The notes beneath the pieces were generated by a model that saw only the letters and a list, made by a program, of their open reading frames with translations, made no database searches and had not been told where the DNA came from. From the NCBI GenBank assembly GCA_016706565.1, contig JADJJI010000004.1, positions 1-64,000 on the forward strand: a stretch of 64,000 nucleotides of DNA, in the 5' to 3' direction. Each line of letters begins with the position of its first letter. Positions within the stretch are counted from its first letter, which is position 1. Position numbers and translations under genes: made by a program. Shown in pieces: positions 1-8,167 of this stretch. Source of the DNA: Piscinibacter sp. GTDB lineage: Bacteria > Pseudomonadota > Gammaproteobacteria > Burkholderiales > Burkholderiaceae_C.

Positions 1-1224
1 CAGATGGCCGAGCGCGAGCCACAAGAGCGGACCGGCGTGCAGCCCGAAGGGCACCCCTGGCTCAAGCCGGTGCGCTTCGAGGGCGAGCGGCAGCAGCACA
101 TGGACGCCTACCCGTTCTTCGTGGTGCGAGGGCAGGAGGTTCATGAGGTCGGCGTCGGGCCGATCCACGCCAGCGTCATCGAGCCCGGCCACTTCCGCTT
201 CATGTGCCATGGCGAGCGGGTGCAGCACCTGGAGATCCAGCTCGGCTACCAGCACCGCGGCGTCGAGGCCTTGCTGCTGCAGCGGCCGCCGCTGGCGCTG
301 ACGCCGCTGGTCGAATCGATCGCCGGCGACTCCAGCATCGCCTTCGCCTGGGGCCACTGCGCCGCGATCGAGGCGCTGGCCGGCGTGTCGGTCGCGCCCG
401 GGGTCGAGCGCGTGCGCGCGCTGGCGCTGGAACTCGAGCGCATCGCCATGCACCTGGTGGCCCTGGGCGGCATGGCCACCGACATCGCCTTCCTGCAGGG
501 CGGCGCCACCTACGGCCGGCTGCGCACCGCGATCATCAACGCCACGCAACGCGTCTGCGGCAACCGCTTCGGCCGCGGCTGGCTGCGCCCGGGCGGCGTG
601 CGCCATGCGATCGATGCGGCGCGCCGGCAGGACCTGCTCGACACGCTGGCGGCCTTCGCGCGCGATTTCGCCCAGGTCAACGAGCTGATGCTCGGCGCGC
701 GCAGCGTGCGCTCGCGCCTGATCGGCACCGGCATCGTCAGCACGCAGGCGGCGCGCGAGCTGGGTTTGGTCGGCCTCGCGGCACGCGCCAGCGGCGTGGC
801 CCGCGACAGCCGGCACCAGCTGCCCGGCCACGTGTACCGCGAGCACCCGCTGCCCCTGCTCACGGAAGACGGCGGCGACTGCTGGGCGCGGATGCGCCTG
901 CGCATGCGCGAGATCGAGGCCTCGCTGCACTGGTTGCAGCAGCAACTGCAGGACGTGTCGTCTGATCTGGCAGGCGAGGCGCTGGTGACCGTCGGCGCGC
1001 TGCAGGCGGGCAGCCTGTGCATCACCGTGTGCGAAGGCTTCCGCGGCCCGGTGGTGCAGGCTGTCGAGACCGGCGCCGACGGAGCGCTGCTGCACTACAA
1101 GGTGCAGGACGCGTCGATGCTCAACTGGTTCGGCCTCGCCATCGCCGTGCGCGACAACGAGATCTCCGACTTCCCGATCTGCAACAAGAGCTTCGATCTC
1201 TCCTATTGCGGGAACGACCTGTAG
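1..1224 (+). CDS. Large subunit (NuoD/HyfG type) of an Ehr-like membrane complex, module 1, 5' partial
   Basis: This is the 49-kDa/NiFe-large-subunit fold, with GPIHASVIEPGHFRF near residue 50 and a C-terminus reading FPICNKSFDLSYCGNDL. The two CxxC pairs that bind NiFe in hydrogenases are absent: the N-terminal site reads ESIAGDSSIAF and the C-terminal cysteines are seven residues apart. A hydrogenase function is therefore unlikely, and the protein fits the energy-converting hydrogenase-related (Ehr) class. The first ATG is at base 4, but the frame is open to the window edge. The paralogue at 8168 has about 115 more residues (a NuoC-like part) before the same region, so the true start is probably upstream of the window. 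It is followed 6 bases later by its NuoB-like partner. Confidence 0.8.
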   Translation, partial: QMAEREPQERTGVQPEGHPWLKPVRFEGERQQHMDAYPFFVVRGQEVHEVGVGPIHASVIEPGHFRFMCHGERVQHLEIQLGYQHRGVEALLLQRPPLALTPLVESIAGDSSIAFAWGHCAAIEALAGVSVAPGVERVRALALELERIAMHLVALGGMATDIAFLQGGATYGRLRTAIINATQRVCGNRFGRGWLRPGGVRHAIDAARRQDLLDTLAAFARDFAQVNELMLGARSVRSRLIGTGIVSTQAARELGLVGLAARASGVARDSRHQLPGHVYREHPLPLLTEDGGDCWARMRLRMREIEASLHWLQQQLQDVSSDLAGEALVTVGALQAGSLCITVCEGFRGPVVQAVETGADGALLHYKVQDASMLNWFGLAIAVRDNEISDFPICNKSFDLSYCGNDL

Positions 1225-1230
1225 GACACC

Positions 1231-1980
1231 ATGCTGAAGTCGATCGCCGTCAGGGTCGCGCAGGGCACCCAGACCATCCCCGATCCGCGCCGCGCCGATC
1301 CGGCCGGCTTTCGCGCGCGCCCGGTGATCGGCGCGCAGCCCTGCGAGGCTGGCTGCAGCGCCTGCGCGGCGGCCTGCCCGACGCGCGCCATCGAGATCGA
1401 GCCGCTGCGGATCGACCTCGGCCGCTGCGTGATGTGCGGCGACTGCGAGCCGGTGTGCCCGAGCGGCACGCTGTCGTTCGACAACGATTTCCGCATCGCC
1501 GCCACCGAGCGTGATGCCCTCGTGGTCAGCGCCGCGCGGCCCTCGCTCGACCCGGTGAAGGTGTCGGCCGCGCTGCACCGGCGTTTCGGCCGTTCGCTCA
1601 AGCTGCGTTCGGTGTCGGCCGGCGGCTGCAATGCCTGCGAGCTCGAGGTCAACGCGCTGACCAACGTGAACTTCGACATCGGCCGCTATGGCATCGACAT
1701 CGTCGCCTCGCCGCGCCATGCCGACGCGCTGGTGCTCACCGGGCCGGTGACGCGCAACATGGCGCAGGCACTGCAGCTGTGCTGGGACGGCATGCCCGAG
1801 CCCAAGCTGGTGATCGCCGTGGGCGCGTGTGCCATCTCGGGCGGCCTGTTCGCCGACTCGCCGGCACTCGACCGGTCGTTCGTCGAGCGCTTCACGCCCT
1901 CGTTGTACGTGCCCGGCTGCCCGCCGCACCCGCTGACCTTCATCAGCGGCATCCTCGACCTGCTGGGCATCGACAGCTGA
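1231..1980 (+). CDS. NuoI-NuoB fusion: ferredoxin plus small-subunit protein of module 1
   Basis: The 249-residue protein has an N-terminal two-cluster ferredoxin part (cysteines in CEAGCSACAAACP and CVMCGDCEPVCP, residues about 32-75). This is followed by a NuoB/HycG-type domain with GGCNACELEVNAL, VGACAISGG and a GCPPHP signature, i.e. the ligands of the proximal [4Fe-4S] cluster. It would pass electrons between a soluble donor or acceptor and the large subunit encoded just upstream. In most complex-I relatives these two domains are separate proteins, so the fusion distinguishes module 1 from module 2 (9706), which has only the NuoB part. The ATG at 1231 lies 6 bases after the preceding stop. 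Family assignment is firm; partner and substrate are inferred. Confidence 0.85.
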   Translation: MLKSIAVRVAQGTQTIPDPRRADPAGFRARPVIGAQPCEAGCSACAAACPTRAIEIEPLRIDLGRCVMCGDCEPVCPSGTLSFDNDFRIAATERDALVVSAARPSLDPVKVSAALHRRFGRSLKLRSVSAGGCNACELEVNALTNVNFDIGRYGIDIVASPRHADALVLTGPVTRNMAQALQLCWDGMPEPKLVIAVGACAISGGLFADSPALDRSFVERFTPSLYVPGCPPHPLTFISGILDLLGIDS

Positions 1981-2006
1981 TCCTGCCCGCTGCACACCCG
2001 ACCGCG

Positions 2007-2756
2007 ATGCTCGACCCCGCCAAGCACGTCAAGCCCTTCGTCTACGCGAGCGCGACCACGAAGGCGCTGCACTTCTCGATGCACGAGATCCAGAGCCGCA
2101 TGGCGCTGGCCGACCCCTTTGCGCTGGACCTCGAGTACACGCGCACGATGATGGGCTTCCTGCTGCTGCGGCCCGAGCCGGAGCGCATCGTGATGGTCGG
2201 CCTGGGCGGCGGCTCGCTGGCCAAGTTCTGCCACCGCCACCTGCCCGGCGCGAGCATCCAGGTGGCCGAGATCAACCCGCACGTGATCGCGCTGCGCGAC
2301 GAATTCCACGTGCCGCCCGACGACGCGCGTCTGCAGGTGCTGCACACCGACGGCGCGAACTTCGTGCGCGAGGACACGGCGGGCGCCGACGTGCTGATCG
2401 TCGACGGCTTCACCACCGATGGCCTGCCGCTGCGCCTGTCGTCGCAGCGCTTCTACGACGACTGCGAGCGATTGCTCGCGGCCGACGGCGTGCTGGTCGT
2501 CAACCTGCACTGCGGGCACCGGAACTACGCGACCTGGGTGGAGCGCCTGCGCCGCGCCTTCGACGGCGGGGTGCTGGTGGTCGAGGACGGCGAGCTGAGC
2601 AACGGCATCGTCTTCGCCTGCAAGGGCGCGGCGCTGGCCCGGGCCACGCCCGGTGCGGTGCGGCGGCCCCGCGGGCTGGCACCGGCCGGCACGCAGCAGC
2701 TGGTCGGCGCGTTCGCGCGGGTCAGCCAGGCGCTGAAGGACCGCAGCGGCGCTTGA
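2007..2756 (+). CDS. Spermidine-synthase-like SAM-dependent transferase
   Basis: The 249-residue protein has a Rossmann core with VMVGLGGGSLAKF (glycine-rich SAM/dcSAM loop), VAEINPHVIALRDEF and DVLIVDGF, the pattern of polyamine-synthase-type methyltransferases. I chose ATG 2007 because it gives the usual family N-terminus and follows the upstream stop by 26 bases on the same strand. The motif says fold, not substrate; many proteins of this type are not true polyamine synthases. It sits inside the Ehr-like cluster between module 1 and the membrane genes, so co-transcription is likely. A role in that complex is unproven. Confidence 0.75.
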   Translation: MLDPAKHVKPFVYASATTKALHFSMHEIQSRMALADPFALDLEYTRTMMGFLLLRPEPERIVMVGLGGGSLAKFCHRHLPGASIQVAEINPHVIALRDEFHVPPDDARLQVLHTDGANFVREDTAGADVLIVDGFTTDGLPLRLSSQRFYDDCERLLAADGVLVVNLHCGHRNYATWVERLRRAFDGGVLVVEDGELSNGIVFACKGAALARATPGAVRRPRGLAPAGTQQLVGAFARVSQALKDRSGA

Positions 2757-2836
2757 CGCAGCGCGTGTTCGCGCACAGGCACGTCAGTTACGATGTGCCG
2801 CAGGTGAACATCCGATGTTCATGGTGGGGTGGATGC

Positions 2837-3058
2837 ATGGAGCTCAAGACCGCGCGGTTGACGCTGCTCATCGATCCGAACAAGAAGGTGGCGTTCGAGC
2901 GCCTGTGCGCCGAGCAGGACCTGACGGCGTCGCAGGTGGTGCGGCAGATGATCCGCGACTACCTCGACCAGCATGGCGTGAGCTACACGCCGGCCGGGCA
3001 GGAAGTGCCTGAACCGCGGGCCGCCGCGACGTCGTCGAAGGCCCGCCGCAGAAGCTGA
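2837..3058 (+). CDS. Small ribbon-helix-helix-like protein
   Basis: The 73-residue protein begins MELKTARLTLLIDPNKK and continues with a helix-turn-helix segment (LTASQVVRQMIRDYLDQHG). This matches the short beta strand plus two helices of ribbon-helix-helix DNA-binding proteins; the tail is basic. The start at 2837 is preferred over the longer frame from 2753 because the family strand begins there and a G-rich stretch precedes it. It ends 2 bases before hyfB. It could regulate the cluster or be an orphan antitoxin-like protein; no toxin gene is adjacent. Confidence 0.65.
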   Translation: MELKTARLTLLIDPNKKVAFERLCAEQDLTASQVVRQMIRDYLDQHGVSYTPAGQEVPEPRAAATSSKARRRS

Positions 3059-3060
3059 GC

Positions 3061-5085
3061 ATGGCCGCGCTCGTGCCCCTGGCTCCCTGGCTCCACATCG
3101 ACTGGATGCTGGTTGTCGGGCTGGGCTGGCTGGCGGTGGGCGTGGCCGGCGTGCTGGCCATGCACCGGCTGGCCTTCGTGGCGCATCTGTTGTTCCCCTT
3201 GGGTGGCCTGCTCGGCCTGGTGCTGTTCGGCGTGTCGCTCGATGCGCTGCTCGGTACGCCCGAGGTCGCGGTGCTGCCCATCGGCCTGCCGAGCCTGCCA
3301 TTCCACCTCAGGCTGGACAGCCTGGCGGCGTTCTTCCTGATGGTGATCGGCGCCGCGTCGGCCGGCATTTCTGCCTTTGCGGCCGGCTACTTCCGGCAAG
3401 GCGAGGGCACGCCGCCGGGCCTGCTGTGCCTGGAGTACCACGTGTTCCTGGCCAGCATGGCGGGCGTGGTGCTGGCCGACGACGCCTATGCCTTCATGGT
3501 GATGTGGGAGACGATGGCGCTGTCGTCGTACTTCCTCGTCACCGCCAACCACCGCATCGCCGAGGTGCGCAGCGCGGGCTACCTCTACATCACCATGGCG
3601 CGCCTGGGCGCCATCGCCATCCTGCTGTGCTTCGGCGTGCTGCAGGCGGGCACCGGCGACTACAGCTTCGCCAACATGCGCGCGCAGACGCTGTCGCCGT
3701 TCTGGGCCTCGATCGGTTTCGGGCTCGCGGTGTTCGGCTTCGGCGCCAAGGCCGGCATCCTGCCGCTGCACGTGTGGCTGCCCGAGGCGCACCCGGCGGC
3801 GCCCTCGCCGGTGTCGGCGCTGATGAGCGGCGTGATGCTCAACACCGCGATCTACGGCCTGCTGCGCGTGAGCTTCGACCTGCTGCAGCTGCAGCTGTGG
3901 TGGTGGGGCGCGCTGCTGCTCGCGCTGGGCCTGGCCACGGCGCTGTTCGGCGTCGTCTTCGCGGCGGTGCAGACCGACATGAAGCGGCTGCTCGCCTACT
4001 CGTCGATCGAGAACATGGGGCTGCTGTTCGTCGGCATGGGCCTGGCGCTGATCTTCTTCGGCCACGGCATGCTGCCGATGGCCGCGCTGGCGCTCACCGC
4101 CACGCTGTACCACGTGGCCAGCCACGCCTTCTTCAAGAGCCTGCTGTTCCTGGGCACCGGCAGCGTGCTGCATGCCACCTCGCAGCGCAGCCTGGGCAAG
4201 CTCGGCGGCCTGATCCGCAGCATGCCCTGGGTCGGCTGGCTGACGTTGCTGGGGGTGCTGGCCAGCGCCGGGCTGCCGCCGCTGGGCGGCTTCGTGTCGG
4301 AGTGGCTGCTGCTGCAGAGCTTCCTGTTCAGCCCCGGCCTGCCGATGCCGCTGCTGACCATGCTGATCCCGGTGGTGGCCGCGCTGATCGCGCTGGTGGC
4401 GGCGCTGGCCGGCTACACCATGGTCAAGTTCTTCGGCGTGATCTTTCTCGGCCAGCCGCGCGAGGAGCGCCTGACTCAGGCGCACGACGCCGGCGCCTGG
4501 GAGCGCGGCGGCATGCTGTGGCTGGCCGCGGGCTGCCTCCTGCTCGGGCTGCTGCCGGTGCAGGTGATCGGGCTGCTCGACCCGGTGACGCGCCAGCTCG
4601 TCGGCGCGGGCCTGGCCGAGCGCGTGTCGGCCAGCGGCTGGCTGCTCGCGCCCAACAGCCTGGAGCAGGCGAGCTACGGGCCGGTGATCTTCCTGCTCGG
4701 CATCGTGGCCAGCTGCGCGCTGGCCTTCGTGGGCGTGCGCCGGCTGTACCACGGCCGCATGCGGCGCGGCCCGCCCTGGGCCTGCGGCTTCCCGTGGGGC
4801 AGCGCGCGCATGCAGGACACGGCCGAGGGCTTCGGCCAGCCGATCCGGCAGATCTTCGAGCCCTTCTTCCAGATGGAGCGCGAGCTGCCGACGCCCTTCG
4901 ACACGAAGCCGACCTATCGCGTGACGGTGCACGACCGCTTCTGGCGCTGGCTGTACGTGCCGGTGACCACGCTGGCGCAGTGGCTCGCGCGCTGGGTCGG
5001 CATGATGCAGCAGGGCCGCATCGGCGTGTACCTGCTGTACAGCTTCCTCACGCTGCTGGCGACGCTGGTGATGGTGATGCGATGA
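3061..5085 (+). CDS. hyfB: Antiporter-like membrane subunit, hydrogenase-4 subunit B type
   Basis: The 674-residue polytopic protein belongs to the NuoL/NuoN/MrpD proton-translocating family. It contains HVWLPEAHPAAPSPVSALMS near residue 235 and LLAYSSIENMG near 312. The long C-terminal extension (after about residue 560) with the ACGFPWG segment is typical of HyfB/HycC and not of Mrp or NuoN. It is one of two antiporter-like subunits here (the other at 6697) and should pump H+ or Na+ when driven by the catalytic module. It is preceded by the RHH gene with a 2-base gap. Confidence 0.88.
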   Translation: MAALVPLAPWLHIDWMLVVGLGWLAVGVAGVLAMHRLAFVAHLLFPLGGLLGLVLFGVSLDALLGTPEVAVLPIGLPSLPFHLRLDSLAAFFLMVIGAASAGISAFAAGYFRQGEGTPPGLLCLEYHVFLASMAGVVLADDAYAFMVMWETMALSSYFLVTANHRIAEVRSAGYLYITMARLGAIAILLCFGVLQAGTGDYSFANMRAQTLSPFWASIGFGLAVFGFGAKAGILPLHVWLPEAHPAAPSPVSALMSGVMLNTAIYGLLRVSFDLLQLQLWWWGALLLALGLATALFGVVFAAVQTDMKRLLAYSSIENMGLLFVGMGLALIFFGHGMLPMAALALTATLYHVASHAFFKSLLFLGTGSVLHATSQRSLGKLGGLIRSMPWVGWLTLLGVLASAGLPPLGGFVSEWLLLQSFLFSPGLPMPLLTMLIPVVAALIALVAALAGYTMVKFFGVIFLGQPREERLTQAHDAGAWERGGMLWLAAGCLLLGLLPVQVIGLLDPVTRQLVGAGLAERVSASGWLLAPNSLEQASYGPVIFLLGIVASCALAFVGVRRLYHGRMRRGPPWACGFPWGSARMQDTAEGFGQPIRQIFEPFFQMERELPTPFDTKPTYRVTVHDRFWRWLYVPVTTLAQWLARWVGMMQQGRIGVYLLYSFLTLLATLVMVMR

Positions 5086-5095
5086 GGACGCCGTC

Positions 5096-6043
5096 ATGAC
5101 GCTCACTGGCTTCCTCTCGCAGCTGCTCGAGATCGTTCTGGCGATCGCGCTGGCGCCGCTGCTCGGCGGCTGGGTCAACCAGTGGCGCGCCTGGCTGCAG
5201 AACCGCTCGGCGCCCAGCCTGTGGCAGCCCTACCGCGTGCTGCACAAGCTGTTCCACAAGGAGTCGGTGGTGGCCGACAACGCCTCGCCGCTGTTCCGCA
5301 CCGCGCCCTACGTGGTGTTCGGCTGCATGCTGCTGGCCTGCGCGATCATCCCCACGCTGTCGACCGACCTGCCGCTGGCACCGGCGGCCGACGCCATCGC
5401 GCTGGTCGGCCTGTTCGCGCTGGCGCGGGTGTTCATCTCGCTGGCGGCGATGGACGTGGGCACCGCCTTCGGCACGATGGGCGCGCGGCGCGAGATGCTG
5501 ATCGGCTTCCTCGCCGAGCCGGCGCTGCTGATGGTGCTGTTCTCGGCCTCGCTGATCTCCAAGTCGACCTCGCTGACCACCATCGTCGAGACGCTCGCGC
5601 ACCGCGAGCTGGCCATCTACCCGGGCCTGGCCTTCGCCGGCGTGGCCTTCACGATGGTGTCGCTGGCCGAGAACGCGCGCGTGCCGGTGGACAACCCGGC
5701 CACGCACCTCGAGCTGACGATGATCCACGAGGCGCTGATCCTCGAGTACTCGGGCCGGCACCTGGCGCTGCTCGAATGGGCGGCGAGCCTGAAGCTGTTC
5801 GCCTACTCGTGCATCGGGCTGGCGCTGTTCTTCCCCTGGGGTGTGGCCGAGGCGCAGGCGCCGCTGGAGATGCTGCTGGCGCTGCCGGCGCTGGTGTTCA
5901 AGCTGGCCATCGGCGGCTTTCTGCTCGCGCTGCTCGAAACCCTGTCGGCCAAGATGCGCATCTTCCGCGTGCCGGAGTTCCTCGCCTCGGCCTTCCTGCT
6001 GGCGGTGATCGGGCTGCTGGTTCACCTGCTGCTGGAGCACTGA
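5096..6043 (+). CDS. hyfC: NuoH-like membrane anchor, hydrogenase-4 subunit C type
   Basis: The 315-residue membrane protein is of the NuoH/HyfC/HycD family, which anchors the peripheral arm to the membrane arm. The conserved acidic loop ENARVPVDNPATHLELTMI lies near residue 192, followed by HEALILEYSGR. About eight hydrophobic segments are visible. The ATG at 5096 lies 10 bases after the hyfB stop. The following gene starts 1 base after this stop, so translation is probably coupled. Confidence 0.88.
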   Translation: MTLTGFLSQLLEIVLAIALAPLLGGWVNQWRAWLQNRSAPSLWQPYRVLHKLFHKESVVADNASPLFRTAPYVVFGCMLLACAIIPTLSTDLPLAPAADAIALVGLFALARVFISLAAMDVGTAFGTMGARREMLIGFLAEPALLMVLFSASLISKSTSLTTIVETLAHRELAIYPGLAFAGVAFTMVSLAENARVPVDNPATHLELTMIHEALILEYSGRHLALLEWAASLKLFAYSCIGLALFFPWGVAEAQAPLEMLLALPALVFKLAIGGFLLALLETLSAKMRIFRVPEFLASAFLLAVIGLLVHLLLEH

Positions 6044-6044
6044 G

Positions 6045-6704
6045 TTGACCGCGCTCCTCACCCAGTTCGTCAACCTGCTCGGCGCCGTGCTGCTGATCCT
6101 CGCCTTCGCGATGATCTCGCAGCGACGCGTGCTCTCGCTGATCAACCTGTTCACGATGCAGGGCGCCACGCTGGTGCTGGCCACGGCGGTGGTCGGCTAC
6201 GTCACCGACCAGCCGCACCTGTACGTCTCGGCCGGGATCACCTTCGCGCTCAAGGTGCTGCTGATCCCCTGGCTGCTGCACCGCGTGGCCGACCGGTTGC
6301 AGATCCGCTGGGACGTCGAGACGCTGATCAACATCCCGACCATCATGCTGGTGGGCATCGTGGTGGTGATCTTCGCGTTCAACCTGGCCATCCCGATCTC
6401 CAAGCTCTCGTCGACGCTGGCCAGCGGCACGCTGGGCATCGCGCTGGCCTGCGTGCTGCTGTCGTTCCTGATGATGATCACGCGCGCCAAGGCGGTGCCG
6501 CAGGTGATCGGCTTCCTGGCGATGGAGAACGGCCTGTTCTTCGCCGCCACCTCGGCCACCTACGGCATGCCGATGGTGGTGGAGCTGGGCATCGCGCTGG
6601 ACGTGCTGATCGGCGTGCTGATCCTGGGCGTGTTCATGTTCCAGATCCGCGAGCAGTTCGACAGCCTGGACATCAGCCACCTCGAGAAGCTCAAGGATGA
6701 TTGA
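6045..6704 (+). CDS. hyfE: NuoK-like membrane subunit, hydrogenase-4 subunit E type
   Basis: The 219-residue hydrophobic protein of the HyfE type carries NuoK-related helices (for example MISQRRVLSLINLFTMQG and VIGFLAMENGLFFA). The start is a TTG at 6045, chosen because it lies immediately after the hyfC stop and gives a full first helix; the next ATG would remove that helix. The 3' end overlaps the next gene by 8 bases. Confidence 0.82.
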   Translation: MTALLTQFVNLLGAVLLILAFAMISQRRVLSLINLFTMQGATLVLATAVVGYVTDQPHLYVSAGITFALKVLLIPWLLHRVADRLQIRWDVETLINIPTIMLVGIVVVIFAFNLAIPISKLSSTLASGTLGIALACVLLSFLMMITRAKAVPQVIGFLAMENGLFFAATSATYGMPMVVELGIALDVLIGVLILGVFMFQIREQFDSLDISHLEKLKDD

Positions 6705-8163
6705 CGCGCCCGCGCTCGCCCTGCTGCTCGGCATCCCGCTGGCCGGCGGCGCCGTGCTCGGCCTCGTGGGCCACCGCGACAACGCGCGCGACGTCAACGT
6801 CGCCTTCAGCGCCGGCACCTTCCTCGCCGCCTGCGCGCTGACCGTGCAGGTGATCGACGGCGGCCCGCTGCTGGTGTGGAGCAGCGAGTTCTACATCGAC
6901 GCGCTCAACGTCTTCCTCGTCGCGCTGACGGCGTTCGTCGGGCTGACCACCGCGATCTTCTCGCGCCCCTACATGCGCGTCGAGCGCGACCGCGGCAAGA
7001 TGACGCCGCCGCGGCTGCGCCTGTACCACAGCATGTACCAGCTGTTCAGCTTCACGATGCTGCTGGCGCTGACCACCAACAACCTGGGCATCGTCTGGGT
7101 GGCGATGGAAGCGGCCACGCTGACCACCGTGCTGCTGGTCAGCGTCTACCGCACGGCGGCCAGCCTGGAGGCGGCGTGGAAGTACTTCATCCTGTGCGGC
7201 GTGGGCATCGCGCAGGCGCTGTTCGGCACCGTGCTGCTCTACATGGCGGCCGAGAAGGTCATCGGCGCCGAAGGCGGCGCACTGCTGTGGACGCACCTCG
7301 ACGCGGTGAAGGGCCAGCTCGACCCGAACATCATCACGCTGGCCTTCGCCTTCCTGTTCATCGGCTACGGCACCAAGGTCGGCCTGGTGCCGGTGCACAA
7401 CTGGCTGCCCGACGCGCACGCCGAAGGCCCGACGCCGGTGTCGGCCGTGCTCTCGGGGCTGCTGCTCAACGTGGCGCTCTACGCGGTGCTGCGCTGCAAG
7501 GTGCTGACCGACGGCGCGCTGGGCAGCAGCCAACTGTCGGGCCGGCTGATGATGGGCTTCGGGCTGCTGTCGGTGGTGGCGTCGGTGTTCTTCATCATCC
7601 GCCAGCGCGACGTGAAGCGCATGTTCGCCTACTCGTCGATCGAGCACATGGGCATGATGACCTTCGCCTTCGGCATGGGCGGGCCGATCGCCAGCTACGC
7701 CGGCCTGCTGCACATGACGGTGCACTCGCTGATCAAGTCGGCGATCTTCTTCGCCGTCGGCCACGCCACGCAGAAGGCCGGCACGCAGGTCATGGACGAG
7801 ATCCGCGGCCTCGTGCGCGTCAGTCCGACGGTGGGCTGGGGCCTGATGCTCGGCGCGCTGGCCATCCTGGGCATGCCGCCGTTCGGTGTGTTCGCCAGCG
7901 AGTTCCTCATCGTCACCACGGCGATGCGCGAGCAGGCCTGGGCCACGCCCTTCCTGCTCGTCGCGCTGGGCCTGGCCTTCGCCTCGGTGTTCCACCGCGT
8001 GCAGCCGATGGTGTTCGGCGACACGACGCACAAGCCGCTGGCGCATCCGCCGGCGCTGGTGCCGGTGTTCGTGCACCTGAGCCTGGGGCTGATGCTGGGC
8101 CTGTACATCCCACCCTACCTCGACGGCTGGTACCGGCAGGCCGCGGCCATGCTGGGGCATTGA
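6697..8163 (+). CDS. hyfF: Antiporter-like membrane subunit, hydrogenase-4 subunit F type
   Basis: The 488-residue polytopic protein of the NuoN/NuoL family is the second proton-pumping-type subunit. It contains HNWLPDAHAEGPTPVSAVLS near residue 233 and MFAYSSIEHMGMM near 309. Length matches HyfF and lacks the HyfB tail. It overlaps hyfE by 8 bases and ends 4 bases before the NuoCD-like gene, so it is in the same operon. With hyfB, hyfC and hyfE it completes a membrane arm. Confidence 0.87.
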   Translation: MIDAPALALLLGIPLAGGAVLGLVGHRDNARDVNVAFSAGTFLAACALTVQVIDGGPLLVWSSEFYIDALNVFLVALTAFVGLTTAIFSRPYMRVERDRGKMTPPRLRLYHSMYQLFSFTMLLALTTNNLGIVWVAMEAATLTTVLLVSVYRTAASLEAAWKYFILCGVGIAQALFGTVLLYMAAEKVIGAEGGALLWTHLDAVKGQLDPNIITLAFAFLFIGYGTKVGLVPVHNWLPDAHAEGPTPVSAVLSGLLLNVALYAVLRCKVLTDGALGSSQLSGRLMMGFGLLSVVASVFFIIRQRDVKRMFAYSSIEHMGMMTFAFGMGGPIASYAGLLHMTVHSLIKSAIFFAVGHATQKAGTQVMDEIRGLVRVSPTVGWGLMLGALAILGMPPFGVFASEFLIVTTAMREQAWATPFLLVALGLAFASVFHRVQPMVFGDTTHKPLAHPPALVPVFVHLSLGLMLGLYIPPYLDGWYRQAAAMLGH

Positions 8164-8167
8164 GGCC

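Noticed and set aside
4-1224. ATG at base 4 as the true start of the first gene
   Set aside because: The frame is open to the window edge and the paralogue at 8168 has about 115 residues before the same point, so the real start is probably outside the window.
2983-5178. Long antisense open frame opposite hyfB (731 codons)
   Set aside because: It is low-complexity, rich in His/Arg/Gln, has no family features and is the shadow of a conserved gene in a GC-rich genome.
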